Assembly: GCF_002865645.1 (NCBI RefSeq)
Contig: NW_020194620.1
Coordinates: 7,353-71,352, forward strand
Direction of reading: 5' to 3'
Source: Hyaloscypha bicolor E
Taxonomy: Eukaryota; Ascomycota; Leotiomycetes; Helotiales; Hyaloscyphaceae
DNA length: 64,000 nucleotides
A program made the position numbers and the translations under genes. How positions within the stretch are numbered: the first letter of the stretch is position 1; each line of letters starts with the position of its first letter. Below are positions 11,050 through 22,169 of this stretch, piece after piece. The notes beneath the pieces were generated by a model that was not told the origin of the DNA, did no database searches, and saw nothing but the letters and a program-made list of their open reading frames with translations.

Positions 11050-12784
11050 ATGAGTACTCTTCTTATGAAAGCAGTGGTACTCGGTTTCCTTTCCTCGGCC
11101 TTCGCTGTCCCTTTCAATACGTTCGACGGCCCCGGATTCCCAGCTTGTTATAATGTCTCTGCAGTCTACCAACCTACGAGCGTTGTCGAAATGGTCTCTC
11201 TCGTCAAGATGGCAGCTGCTTCCAACATCCCCGTTCGAGCAAGTGGCAAGGGTCATATGTGGTACGATACCATGTGTTCAGACAGCGAAACAATTATTAT
11301 CCAAACCGAGGGCGTCCACTCAATCAGCGACTTTGAGTTGACAGGTTCCGAAGGTTCCGTCATGATTGAGGCTGGCGTGACATTCTTCGAACTAGCAGAC
11401 TATCTGCATGCACGCAACGCTTCTATCGGATACGCTCTGGTAAACTGGAACATGACTATTGCTGGAGCTGTTGCCATGGGTGCCCATAGATCATCTTTAC
11501 GAGAAGCTTCGATGGTAGCTTCTGGCGCCCTGGAGATTCACATCATAGATGGAACAGGCACTATTCAGAAAGTAGTCCGGGACGAGACCAACGACGACTG
11601 GCTTGCAGCATCAACTTCACTGGGGCTGCTTGGTCCAATTGCGAGAATGAAGTTCAAAATATTTCCTTCTTTTAAGTTATATGCCAAACAAGAGACGTAG
11701 GTGCCATTATCAATAGAATTTCGAGAACTCCGCTGACAATTTCTATCTAGTCTGGCCGAAGCCGACGTGCTGAATGGTGATATATATGGACTTATAGCCC
11801 CGTACGCTACGGCTAATTTCTGGGTATTCCCAATATGTCTCGAGCCTTCTCAGATACTAACGGCCGTAATATAGTGGTGGCCCTACCTCCGCAAGTTCCA
11901 TCATCGATACTATGACGTTATTCCTACGGCAAGTACTGACCAGCAAGGCTTCCAATCAACTTTCTCGATCACAGAAATCGAGGCAGTAGCAGCACGCACG
12001 TTGCTTGACAGCGGCAAAATCCTCCCAACATCAAACATGCTCTCGGAGACTATCTTTGAGGGCATATGGTCGGCACCCAACTTCCACGAAAAGTCGAACG
12101 ACACCACGATCACCACGTGGCCGGTCTACGGTTGGGATTATGACGTGCTAATTGGAGGTTTGTATCCGGGACTCCTGCCTGAATGGGACTATAATCTTAG
12201 AGCATATACGCTAGAGTTGGCCTTCCCTGTTACCATCGCGAATCAGGTCTTGCAAAGAGTAAGAGGGTTGTTTGATGCTCAATTAGCAAAGGGAATTACC
12301 ATGACGAGTACTTATCGGAGTGGAATCAACATCAAGTTCGGGAGAGCGTATAACGATTTGCTGGGTCAAGTGTGGGCAAACACAACAGATGGGACCGACT
12401 GGACCAAAGGCGCCATAATGTTCGACTTCCCGAGCTACAGACCTACATGGGGAGACAATCTGAGGTTCAATGAACCATTTTGTAAGTTTTCTGCGTTCAC
12501 CGTGGCATTTTTCGTTTGTATACTGAGACTCACAGACCACAATCTGAGTTCGACTTTAATAAACGAGTTTCCTTGCAGGCCACATTGGACAAAGAATTCT
12601 CGAGATGTGTTGGCGCAATCGGTCAAGAATCTCGATCCAGGGGTAAGTGATCTTGAACTTCGATAAGCACTTAATCTCACACCTTACATTACAGCACCTC
12701 CAAAGATTCGCCGCTGTTCGAGAGAAGTTTGACCCGAATGGTATCTTTAAGAGTGTGGTTGGACAGATCATTGGCGTGATGTAA
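11050..12784 (+). CDS. secreted FAD-linked oxidase, D-arabinono-lactone oxidase type
   Basis: Five exons (11050-11696, 11751-11823, 11875-12481, 12536-12642, 12695-12784) join to a 507-aa protein in frame. Introns are 51-54 bp with GT-AG ends. Residues 1-20 are a clear signal peptide ending in SSAFA. An FAD-binding PCMH-type domain follows, with GKGHMW at 66-71, whose histidine is the likely covalent FAD site. The C-terminal half has HWTKN and a DPNGIFKSVVG end typical of the ALO/gulonolactone oxidase branch. Family knowledge predicts oxidation of a sugar lactone or alcohol with release of H2O2; the substrate cannot be read. The third intron was placed at 12482-12535, not at the later AG (12578), because only this keeps the HWTKN frame. 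Confidence 0.85.
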
Positions 12785-13904
12785 GGTCGGGGACAGCACT
12801 GGCAATCGGTTATTTAATGGTTAGCTGTGGTCAGCCTTCAGATCATGATTGGGATAAGTTACTGATTACTGAGACCCAGGCTTTCTCCTTCTTTTGACAT
12901 TTAAATACCTGCACCCGAATCTATCCTTTATCTCTATTGAATACTTCTTAGACATATGAAATATCTACCAGGTTTTCATTTAGTGAAACTTAGGATCTAC
13001 TCGCATTGAAAACGGTTAGGAATAGGCTTGTCACTTCTCATTATTACACGCTCTCCCTAGTATTGGGCTCGCTGTTAGGTCGCCCGTCAAATTCGCAGAC
13101 TGCAGACGTAGAAGCTGTCTTTTAAAATGAGCGGGATTGGATTCTATATTTCAAAGTTATTAAAGCTATAAATCGGGGTAGTTCGACCTGTTGCCACTTT
13201 TATGAATGAAAGATTCTACACAGATTTCTTCTAAAACGAGAAGTAGGGATGCTATATCACGAGAGAATTTATTCTTTTAGAGATTGTTCTTCTCGCTATA
13301 CTGGGTGGGGTATAGGAAGACACCAAGGTATATTTGGACATTGGGAGATGAACTCCCAATGTGTTCTTCGCCAGGATCCGAGAAAATCTATTCGTTGTAT
13401 AGTGTTTTAAGTGATATAATCTGCGTGTGGTAACGAATCACGGATCCATCGCATTAGTACATAGATTTAGTTGCATAGAGCTCAGAAAAACAGTTACGAT
13501 TCATCTTAGTATAGCACGCGACAGATATCAACTTGCCTAGATTGACTCTTCGTCATTAATAAACACATTCCTACTTTAGGCATCCAATTTTGTTCTCTGT
13601 TATTGGCTCCCATGGCAGCACGCGCCGCCAGAAAAAGAGCGTGAATGGGCCGCTCACGTGACACAGCCCCTTTCCATAGCCGAGTCAGCCACCTCCTTAA
13701 ACCTCGTATCCCTGGCGATCAGGCTTAGCTTGCGGCACAGGTCGCAGGAGCTTTCAGGCAACAGAATAAAACCTGGCGTTATTCGTTCTCACCTCCCAAA
13801 GACCAATATCTCGTGTGCTACCACGCGTCCGTTCACTTATTCTTTTCTTTGAATTGGTGCCTAATTGTCAACCCTTCTCTCTGAAGCCCACATATAATGT
13901 GATC
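12785..13904. other. intergenic with a 10-bp hairpin
   Basis: No gene is supported. A perfect stem of ACATTGGGAG (13338-13347) and CTCCCAATGT (13353-13362) with a 5-nt loop is present. A CACGTG site lies near 13656. The right part (13600-13904) is the promoter and 5' leader of the next gene. Confidence 0.5.
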
Positions 13905-14778
13905 ATGCCCTTTGATCCAGAAGGGGATTTGTACACAGCAGAACCAAAACTTTTATCGATTGACTGCTTCCCAATATTTTTTCCTCGTCCAGCTCCACCA
14001 GATTACGATCTCATCATGGCCGCAAACACTCGTTATCACCGTGTGCCTGAAGACTGTCCTTCGATGGACTCACCCACTGGAAATGAAGATCCTAATGTGC
14101 TGCTCATCGATCCCAACGCGAATGATAGTGAAGACAAGCCTCCTAAGACAGAACATAGATTCGCCTGCCATCCGACATTCTTCTTCCGCCTCATCTCCGT
14201 CTGTGTCTTCATTCCCAGCTTCGTGCTCTTGATTATAGGAAGTCGACAAGCCAGCATTCCAGCCATCGTCTTCATTTGCTTCGCTCTTATCCGAAATTTC
14301 CTCGTCGTTCTCCATCACATCTTTTCCAAACACGTACGATTGCATCTCGAATTTCGCAACCGTTCTCCGAGAACCCGGAAGTCCAGCAAAAGCTGGCTAG
14401 GATGGCTGAAGCATGGCCGATTACATCTTCTCCTTGATATGGTGTTACTTATCATACTATTTATCACTACAATACTTGGAACTCGAGCCCCTAGTAGGTA
14501 CAGATGGTATAACGAGGAGCGAACTCCCGAAGTCGCAGCAGGATGTATCCTCGCCTTTGTCGGAATGTAAGTGTTCCCGCTTTCTACTAACATTTCTTCA
14601 ATGCTAATGATTTCAAAGTTTGGCTTACGCCATCTCTGTACCTGATCTTGGGAAGCCAAGCAATATCACAATATCAGGAGGTGTATCTTTTAACTACGCT
14701 AAGAGCAAACAAGTCAATCGACCAGAACAACCACAGATGTACAGAGACATTGAGGCTAGGGGTGAAATTGGTATATAG
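13905..14778 (+). CDS. hypothetical small membrane protein, about four TM segments
   Basis: Two exons (13905-14566 and 14619-14778) join across a 52-bp intron with a TACTAAC branch site. The product is 273 aa from ATG 13905, or 236 aa from ATG 14016, whose context (ATCATGG) is better. I keep the longer form but the start is unsettled. After a polar N-terminus come hydrophobic helices around FRLISVCVFIPSF, IPAIVFICFALI, LLLDMVLLIILFI and VAAGCILAFVG. The last of these is completed by exon 2 and followed by a short polar tail. The layout suggests an integral membrane protein of unknown role. I do not recognise the family, and the neighbours give no hint. Confidence 0.65.
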
Positions 14779-17609
14779 CCTCGTAAGACCGGCGCAGATT
14801 CGCCAGTCGTAGTCTCAGGCTAGTGAAGGAGGGTATCGAAGACAAGAGCCTCACAGTTGCCGGATCAACTTCTGCTATCCCGATAAAGGTTCGAGGAGAC
14901 TAACTTGTAATGGGAAGAACTTGGTCGCTGGTTGAGCAAAGAAGGGTACAATGGGGTGTTCGACTGCTCATGGTTGCTGGACTCTCACTTGTTTTGGAAC
15001 ATAGCGGCATATGATACTGGCCCCATGGGCGGTGATTATAAGTGGAGTTTAGAGCCTTTGCTTGATTTACTTGGTATTATGGTTTTATGAATGACAGAAA
15101 TTCCACAGAGCTCACGTTACTTTCCATGTCCGAATCGAAGCGGAGTACGCTATATTGGCGTTCTAGTTAAGGGGAACTATATCACATCTGCGTGCGAACA
15201 CCCATTGTGGAAGTGTTGAGATCGAAAGACAGGAGTTTTCAGTTGGTTATGCTCCCCAGAGTTGTAGAACAGGTTCAAAAGGTGTCAAATGAATACTTTG
15301 TTTCCAAACTCTCATATATCTTCTCAAAGGCTTCAATCAACACACTCGCAGAAGGCACAGCAAGCGATATATCGCCTCGAACATAGTTGAAATACCGCTG
15401 GACCTTTGTTTTAGTGGAGCAAAGGTATTTGTAGGGCACATGCCAAGCAAGACTTATACAACCTAAATCCTTCTGTCGAACATCAAGTTCCAACATATTT
15501 CGGTCGTAAGTGGTATATTCAAAATGCCCAGAATTTCCGTCCACGGGCAGTTCAGGCTTCATCAAAATACATTTGCACTTCTCTATCAAATTCAAGTATA
15601 GACATAACACTATCCCAAGCAAGCACATTCCCTCACTAACAAAATTCTTCTTCCACCACTGCTCCAGACTCTCAATATACCTCTTATCTTTATAAGAGAA
15701 CGTCGTTTAGAATGGAATTACCTTCCTACAACCTCAGTGTGTCTAAGCCCATTATTCGTTCAAAGTAAATTTCTGGATTTGTTGCTCAACGAGCTGGATT
15801 TACAGATGATTCTTAGAGCCGCCAAGGAAATTTTGTAGTACCGGTTTTCTTCTTCCTCACGTGACTTATTAGTGATGGGAGCAATATGGAGCTGCAAAGA
15901 CGATAATATTAATAGTTGACAAGGCCTAAATAACTAAGATACAGGCAGAGCGAAGCATGGAAAGAGAGAGAAGAAAGTGCAAGGCCTCGTTCATATGCCC
16001 ATTATAGCTCTAGCGATGTGGGTGTTCCAGAGCACGTGTTCTCCGTGTATTATAAATCAGGTGACGAGTGCATTCCGTCGAATAACTTAGAGCCATGTAT
16101 ATATTTGAATGGGAATCGGCTAATATAATATTTTTATTTACTCGATTATCTACTATGAATCTTGTATCGTTAAATTTACTTCGTTGTCAGACTTAGAAGA
16201 TAAAAGACAAGATCTTCCAGACAGTCCTTAATAACGCGTTGCTATAGTAAAGTTTCAAAGTTGGTTCTTTCTTTTATTAAAACTTGGAAGTCCGGCGAGA
16301 ATCAATGGCATATATGGAATGACCCCAGAGTCCCGCAAGACAGTAATATAAAACGTCTTGTATGGCTTCTATAGGAGTAATCTCGTTGGAAGACGAGCTT
16401 ATATGTAAATAAATTGTGGATGCCATTTGGACTAAACGAATAGTAACCCGAAATACAAATCATCCTCCCTGTCACAGACTCAATTCAATTACAGCGCAGA
16501 GAGCATTAAGCTAATGAGGCCTGAAAGCGTGATGGCATAATGGTTAGGTTGTTAGGGTATACATGGTTTCTAATCTACTGACGAAATTTTCTTAGAGATC
16601 TATGTAATATGCAAACGAAGAGTACCCCTATTATACATAATTCGTCTGACATGTGCAAGTGTTACTGTTAGATCCGTTGTCATTGTACAAATCGCATCAC
16701 TTGATGTCCCAACCTTCCGCGAAGAATAAAATATCAAATTTTCCTTTTATTATACGAGCGAGCAGAGTGCAACTTTCTACTGAGCTCTGAGACTTTATTA
16801 ATACCCAAGTCACAAGGAACCTCATCGGTATCTACGTCTTGGGTGTGGAGTGGATCCTCCGGCCGAAAATGCCACATTTGTCCCTAGTGGCCCGTAGGGT
16901 ACGCGTTTTATTTGCCCTTATAGATAAAGTAGAAGGAAGAGCGAGCTTTTATTTGACCTCGAATATTCAGGGTTTGCCATGGAGTCACATGCATGTTCAC
17001 TGTGGACCTTCTGACTCCTTCATCGTATTTCTTGATATACATATGTTGAGCTGAAAGACTAAAAGTTCTTGGTAAAACGTGTCTCAAATCCTCCTCAAGA
17101 ATCCTTCTCCCAAATCCTTCTCACGAATCCTCCTAACGAATCCTCTCATCAATCTCCCTCATGGACAGTTTTTTCTCACCAATTCCTCGACACATTCTCC
17201 TCGGAATACAGTACGTTAGACAGCAAGCATTCGAGACTGTATCAAAAGAGTATTCCTGGCATCACATGTGGTGATAGGTGGTGTTACCGAAGTATGAGAG
17301 TGTGATATAGAGACCTCCAAATTATTGCCAAGATCCTTGGTGGTGCCACGCGCACCTTGCCAAGACAGGAGGATCCAGCCACAAGGGATCTTTTTGATGA
17401 ATTATTGCAAATATCCAAGCCACACGCAACAAGTCGCAAGCCACACCACGAAAATAGTAACGTTTGTCACGATGCTACGGGGAAAGAAATCTTTTCTAAC
17501 AAGATGAAAAGAGCAATGTCTGCTCTCAACATTGTTTTCAGTTTCCCTTCATGCATTATTAAGAATGTATCTGCAATTGACTTCACTTCTATCAGCATTC
17601 ACGACAACC
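14779..17609. other. long intergenic stretch, 2.8 kb, no clear gene
   Basis: Moderately AT-rich and without the TA saturation of the RIP blocks. Scattered short ORFs occur on both strands. The best is a 117-codon ORF on the minus strand (15275-15628). CACGTG sites lie near 15858 and 16033. The tract may be a decayed gene region, or it may hold a non-coding RNA I cannot recognise. Confidence 0.5.
15275..15628 (-). CDS. orphan ORF, doubtful
   Basis: An ATG-initiated 117-codon frame with a hydrophobic start (MCLLGIVLCLYLNL) and no recognised domain. It overlaps ORFs on the other strand, and no adjacent exons with convincing splice sites were seen. It could be a small secreted protein, a gene fragment or chance. 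Confidence 0.2.
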   Translation of the reverse strand: MCLLGIVLCLYLNLIEKCKCILMKPELPVDGNSGHFEYTTYDRNMLELDVRQKDLGCISLAWHVPYKYLCSTKTKVQRYFNYVRGDISLAVPSASVLIEAFEKIYESLETKYSFDTF

Positions 17610-20276
17610 ATGATATCCCTTTTCCTTGTCTCTCTTCTTACGTCGTACACATTGGCTCTGCCTCGTGAAGACACGGGCCGACCTTTTGTTCGCATAAAGC
17701 GATCAGGGCCTCCAAATCATTTAAGCCAATTCCCACCAGCGGACTCAATACCAGTTCTGAAGCCTCGTCACCAACGAGACCATGACTTTGTGGACTTCAA
17801 GCATCTCAAGCCAGGAAGTAACGGGACATTCTATTACTCGCATCCACATCACGAAGGTATGTGCCGTCATCTTTATTCACGTTGAGACATGCTAAAAGTA
17901 TACAGACCCGTCTAAAAAGTCTCTATTCATCGAATTAACGCATAAATACAAGTATCCAACTGTGAATCTCAATGACTCAAGTCACTACCGAGATGTCCAG
18001 GGTAGAGATAACTTGTTGACCATCTTCTTCGAACAGGAAACTGCTTTCAACGAGGCTCAAGCACAATGGATCGGCCAAAAGGACCTACTCTTCTTGATGT
18101 CCCCAGATTCTGGTGGACATAGAGGCTGGTTTCGATGCTCGGGGCTCAATTTCGACCACGCGCACCTCGCTTGCCAAGTACACGGCCACAAGTCTGACAT
18201 AAAATCGAGCATTGATGAGTTTCAATGCACCTGGGGGATTCCCAAATCTTGTCAGTCCGGTTGTGGAAAATGTGACTGCGGGGGAGGAAAACATCGATGC
18301 GGAGGAGGACATGGAGGAGGAGGTGGCGAAAATGGTTGTGGCGGATACCATCCAGTCATTCCTTGTGGTGGCCCACCTGCAGCGACGATCAGCGGTCTCC
18401 CAACGGTTCCTTGTGGCCTGACATTCGATGGAGATTTAGATCGTAAGATCAGCAACTTCGCATTCTCTCGACCTGCGAACAGTCCCTTACGGGACAGCCC
18501 GGATACAGTGAAGTTTGCCTCGGGTTACGGGAAGTGGCCAGAGTGCGTGCCTGTCGTCGTAACTAAGCGCTTCGACCTGAATCCTATACATTGGGTCGAG
18601 GACGGCGCAGACGCTGTTGGAGACCTTGCGGACACTGCGGTGAATGCGGTCATTGCCCCAGTAAAGCTTGTAAGTGATTGGTTGAAACCGACATGCTGTC
18701 AAAACCTAACACTACGCAGATTGTAGATGTTGGCTCAATTGTTGTGTCGGCGCTTGGCGATGGGCTCACGGCTGTCGCAGATTGGCTAGCCGGTGCTGCA
18801 AAAGACGTTGCCGGTTGGGTCGAACATGCCGTCGGATGGATCGTTGATAACCTTGCTCTAAATCTGGACGGTACGGTCTCATTGCCCTTCGACGTTGGAC
18901 CAAGCCCCGAGGAATCGTCCCCTTTTGGCAATGCTTTCAAGATGTACCCAAAAGCAGGCAGTTCAGATTCCAACCTAGAAGCCTACTGTGTCCAGTGTGG
19001 AGTCCATGGTGACCTTGACGCCATTGGGTCTCTGCGCGTCTCACCAATACTGGGTGTCCTTGGCGGGTCTCTCGAGTTCACTGGATCTCTCTCAGCTGGC
19101 CTCAATATCGGTTTGAGTGCTCACGGAACCCATGATGGCAAGATATTCCAGGAGCAACTCGGACCCACAATCCCACTCAGTGTGTTCGCGATCCCCGATG
19201 TCCTCGTCCTTGGGCCTATGCTTAAGGTCGGAATCGATGCAGACGCTCATGTCAACGCCGCCGGACAAGTCCTTGCTGGCCTCAACATTAACTGGCAAAA
19301 CTTAGACTTGTACATCGATCTCATGAATCCGTTGAACACGCGCGCTTCTGGATTCAACAACCCTAAGGTGGACAAGAAGTTCGAACTCGATCCTGCTAAA
19401 GGCCAACTTTCAGCAAGCGCTAGTCTGGGAATCCCAATTTCACTGGTGTTTGGAATAAACGTGCTCAATGGCCTTTTCGACCTCAGCGCTGGTCTGGAAG
19501 ATAGACCCAATGTCAAGTTTGAGGCCAAGGTCGACCAGCCAACTTGTAAAGGTATTGACTGGGCTGTCACCCTCAACAACGATGTTAACGTGGTCTGGCC
19601 TGGAGGCGAGGATACCATTCTCCCTTTGAGCATCCCCATTGATTCCGGCTGTATCCAGGGTGTTACGAAACGTAGAATCGACAATGAGTACATCACAACC
19701 AGACAACAGCTTACCACCAGAGGCGAATTCGACCCACAATACTGCCTTGACACCTCACCCGACCCTCAGTACAATTACACCACTCTGCAAGACACAACAT
19801 CCAAGTACGTGCTCCTCGCCGGGCAGGATGGAAACCTCTGGCTCGGAAACGCCGGCCAGAACTACGATCCTAGACTCACTAAGTTCGGCTTCTCCAAAGA
19901 CATCGTCGTGGGCGATTCAGGCCACCGCGTCTTACACTACTTCCCTGATACCATGACCACCTTTGGAGTTTCTCGAATCAGACTCGGAGCCATCGAGTTC
20001 AGTCTCCCACAGACCTCGAATGCGATCACGCTCGTACCAATCAAGTACAACGGTGGCACGAAGCCTATCTATGTTGCGACGGATACGCTGGGAAATACGT
20101 ATTTCCTCGCGTGGTGCGGATTTGCGGATTCTGGCGCAAAGATATTTTTGGTGAAGGACCCAAGGAATCTAGATACGTTGAGGAATAATCATGATTTGAG
20201 GTGGACGGTTCTTGGTAGTGTGCCTGGGGAATGTAATTTAGTGGGTTTAACGAGCGACGTTGCTGGTTTTGTTTAA
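17610..20276 (+). CDS. large secreted protein of unknown function with a Gly/Cys-rich linker
   Basis: Three exons (17610-17856, 17906-18669, 18720-20276) with 49- and 50-bp introns give an 855-aa protein. It starts with a signal peptide (MISLFLVSLLTSYTLA). The N-terminal part contains a HLKPGSNGTFYYSHPHHE segment leading into a beta-rich region. A linker near residues 195-220 is dense in Gly and Cys. The middle has amphipathic ADWLAG/AAKDVAGW-like stretches and a long domain rich in Gly and Ser, and the end contains a W/G-rich region (GNLWLGN). The order resembles fungal extracellular proteins annotated with DUF7029 and DUF7223, but I could not check this. ATG 17610 was chosen because it gives a clean signal peptide; an in-frame ATG at 17565 would add 15 residues. 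Confidence 0.8.
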
Positions 20277-21369
20277 TGGGTAAATGAGTAAGTAGGCTAG
20301 TAAGGTTATAAAGTTAATATAATCTGTGGTTCACATCCACATATTTTGAGGTGTGCGCCCACCTAGTTGCCTACTCTTCTATGGTTGAATCCACCCCGGG
20401 TCAAATGCATTTTCTCTCATATCTGATCGGCATAGTTATAAGTACGCTTCCCGATGTAGAGACGCCTAAGTAAAGAGCTATCAAGTGCTTCGGGTACACG
20501 CTGGTGGATAATTGGATGGAATTCCTACGTGACAATTCGTCTCTCGATAATTGCTCGATTATCAAAGCTGAACAAAATGACCGGCTTACATATTCATATT
20601 CCGAAGAAACGAGGGATTTTGAGATTTGCGGCAAATAGAGAACTAGGGAATAAGATAAGCAAGTTCAAGAGCTTGAAGTCTTCCGAAATCACAGGCCGCT
20701 GGTTTCCCAATTCTGGGGCCGTGAAACGGATGGCAAAGCCCCTGGTTGACCACCCAAATTTGAGGTTCTTGGTGATATCTCTGTCACTTCCTTGATGCCA
20801 ATTGTGGGAAAGTGAGGCCAGCATCACCAGCCGTACCTGAAATCAGGGCCAAGAGTCCCTGGCTTCAATGCATGACTTCAAGGGTCCAATGAAGACGAGA
20901 CTGATGATTTCAAAGACAAAGCAGAGGCCAATTTCGCTGGTTTCTAGATTGTTGCTTTGAGATGGCTCGGCTAGAGGGCTGGAAGTGCGATGTTGCGTTC
21001 CTGTAATAACTAATCTTAGGTAGAGGGTCTTTAAGAAGCCGGGATAGTTCTCACGTATGGAGCGGGAATTATCTGGTGGATATGAGCTTGTGGATCGTCT
21101 GCAAATGGAGGACAAGGCTGAGTTTAGGTAATATTACCATTATACGTAGCTGCATTGCACTGTACAGATCCTTTACATCGAAGCGTGCGAAGGGACTGTA
21201 TATAAAAGTCGTTTTGCTTCTCAAGGCCAGTAAAGGAGAAGTTGTTAGGCGACCACAGTCCTTCCATGTCGTGAATAGCATGGTCACGTGCGCAGATCCT
21301 CGCCAAAACTGCGGATTCCAATTCGCGAACTTCGACTTCATCCAACTCCAACGACGCGCTAGCCTCACA
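20277..21369. other. intergenic, no supported gene
   Basis: The stretch holds overlapping short ORFs on both strands (20529-20827, 20843-21115) without domains or splice support. A CACGTG site lies at 21286, about 80 bp upstream of the PIG-P start. Confidence 0.45.
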
Positions 21370-22104
21370 ATGCCCTCCTCCTCGGACGACGACGACGCAG
21401 TCTTCCAATCACACTACCGCGGGGACTCTTCCTCTAGCTCTTCACCCTCTCCTCCTCCGCTGCAGCACAACTTCTTCGCACCACCCTTCTACGGCCGACC
21501 GCCAACTCCACTCCCTCCCTCCCCATCCCTGACCTCTCTCCTTCGACCCTCTCGGCCTACAACCCCAGACAGCTCTGCCGATGAGCTCGAACCTGTCCCT
21601 CGTGCGTCGCCGAAGGTTCCGACCTACGAATACTATGGCTTCGTGCTGTACCTTTTCTCATCGCTCACATTCTTGATGTACCTTCTCTGGTCGTACCTCC
21701 CCTCACCGTTTCTACACGCCCTAGGAATATACTACTATCCAAATCGATGGTGGAGCTTGGCGGTTCCGAGTTTCCTGGTCATGCTGTTGGTATACATCTA
21801 CGTTGCATTGGCGAGCTACAACACGGGCTATTTGACACTTCAGTTAAACAATATCGAGACAATTATTGATGATGCGGCGAACGTGGCTACGATAGATGGA
21901 AAGGGAAAGCTTCAACATAGTCACGGCATAAACAAAGGGAGGGAGAAAGATAGACGAGAACGGCCGGAGAGAGAAAAGACACTGAAGGATTGGAAGGCGC
22001 TTTGGAGTCATGGGACGGACGCTGTGATGGATGTGCCATTGGGTGGAGTTTGTGAGGTTTTATATGGCGAATTCAGACAGGTAGAGGAGGTGGTGGTATC
22101 GTGA
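21370..22104 (+). CDS. GPI19: PIG-P, GPI-GlcNAc transferase subunit
   Basis: An intronless 244-aa protein. The N-terminal 80 residues are Ser/Pro/Asp-rich and probably disordered. The PIG-P domain follows: TYEYYGFVLYLFSS opens TM1 (about 88-110), and a YYYPNRWW loop leads into TM2 (about 128-150). SYNTGYLTLQLNN and IIDDAANV are typical of the family. PIG-P is a small ER-membrane subunit of the GPI-N-acetylglucosaminyltransferase complex that starts GPI-anchor synthesis. The upstream ORF extension is not needed; ATG 21370 directly precedes the acidic start. The gene converges on the transcription factor gene with only 65 bp between stop codons. Confidence 0.9.
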   Translation: MPSSSDDDDAVFQSHYRGDSSSSSSPSPPPLQHNFFAPPFYGRPPTPLPPSPSLTSLLRPSRPTTPDSSADELEPVPRASPKVPTYEYYGFVLYLFSSLTFLMYLLWSYLPSPFLHALGIYYYPNRWWSLAVPSFLVMLLVYIYVALASYNTGYLTLQLNNIETIIDDAANVATIDGKGKLQHSHGINKGREKDRRERPEREKTLKDWKALWSHGTDAVMDVPLGGVCEVLYGEFRQVEEVVVS

Positions 22105-22169
22105 TAGAATTGCTATGTGATAGCTACACAGATTATGGACGGCTCCTTTTAACGGACACATCATCGACC

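Noticed and set aside
12482..12578. Longer 97-bp version of intron 3 in the FAD oxidase
   Set aside because: It shifts the frame and ends the protein early. The 54-bp version keeps HWTKN and the conserved C-terminus.
13815..13904. Upstream extension of the small membrane protein
   Set aside because: The extension opens with GTG, has no ATG before 13905 and reads as 5' leader.
16525..16580. tRNA-like A box (TGGCATAATGG)
   Set aside because: The B-box-like word GGTTTCTAATC is only about 21 nt further on, too close for an anticodon arm, and no acceptor stem pairs.
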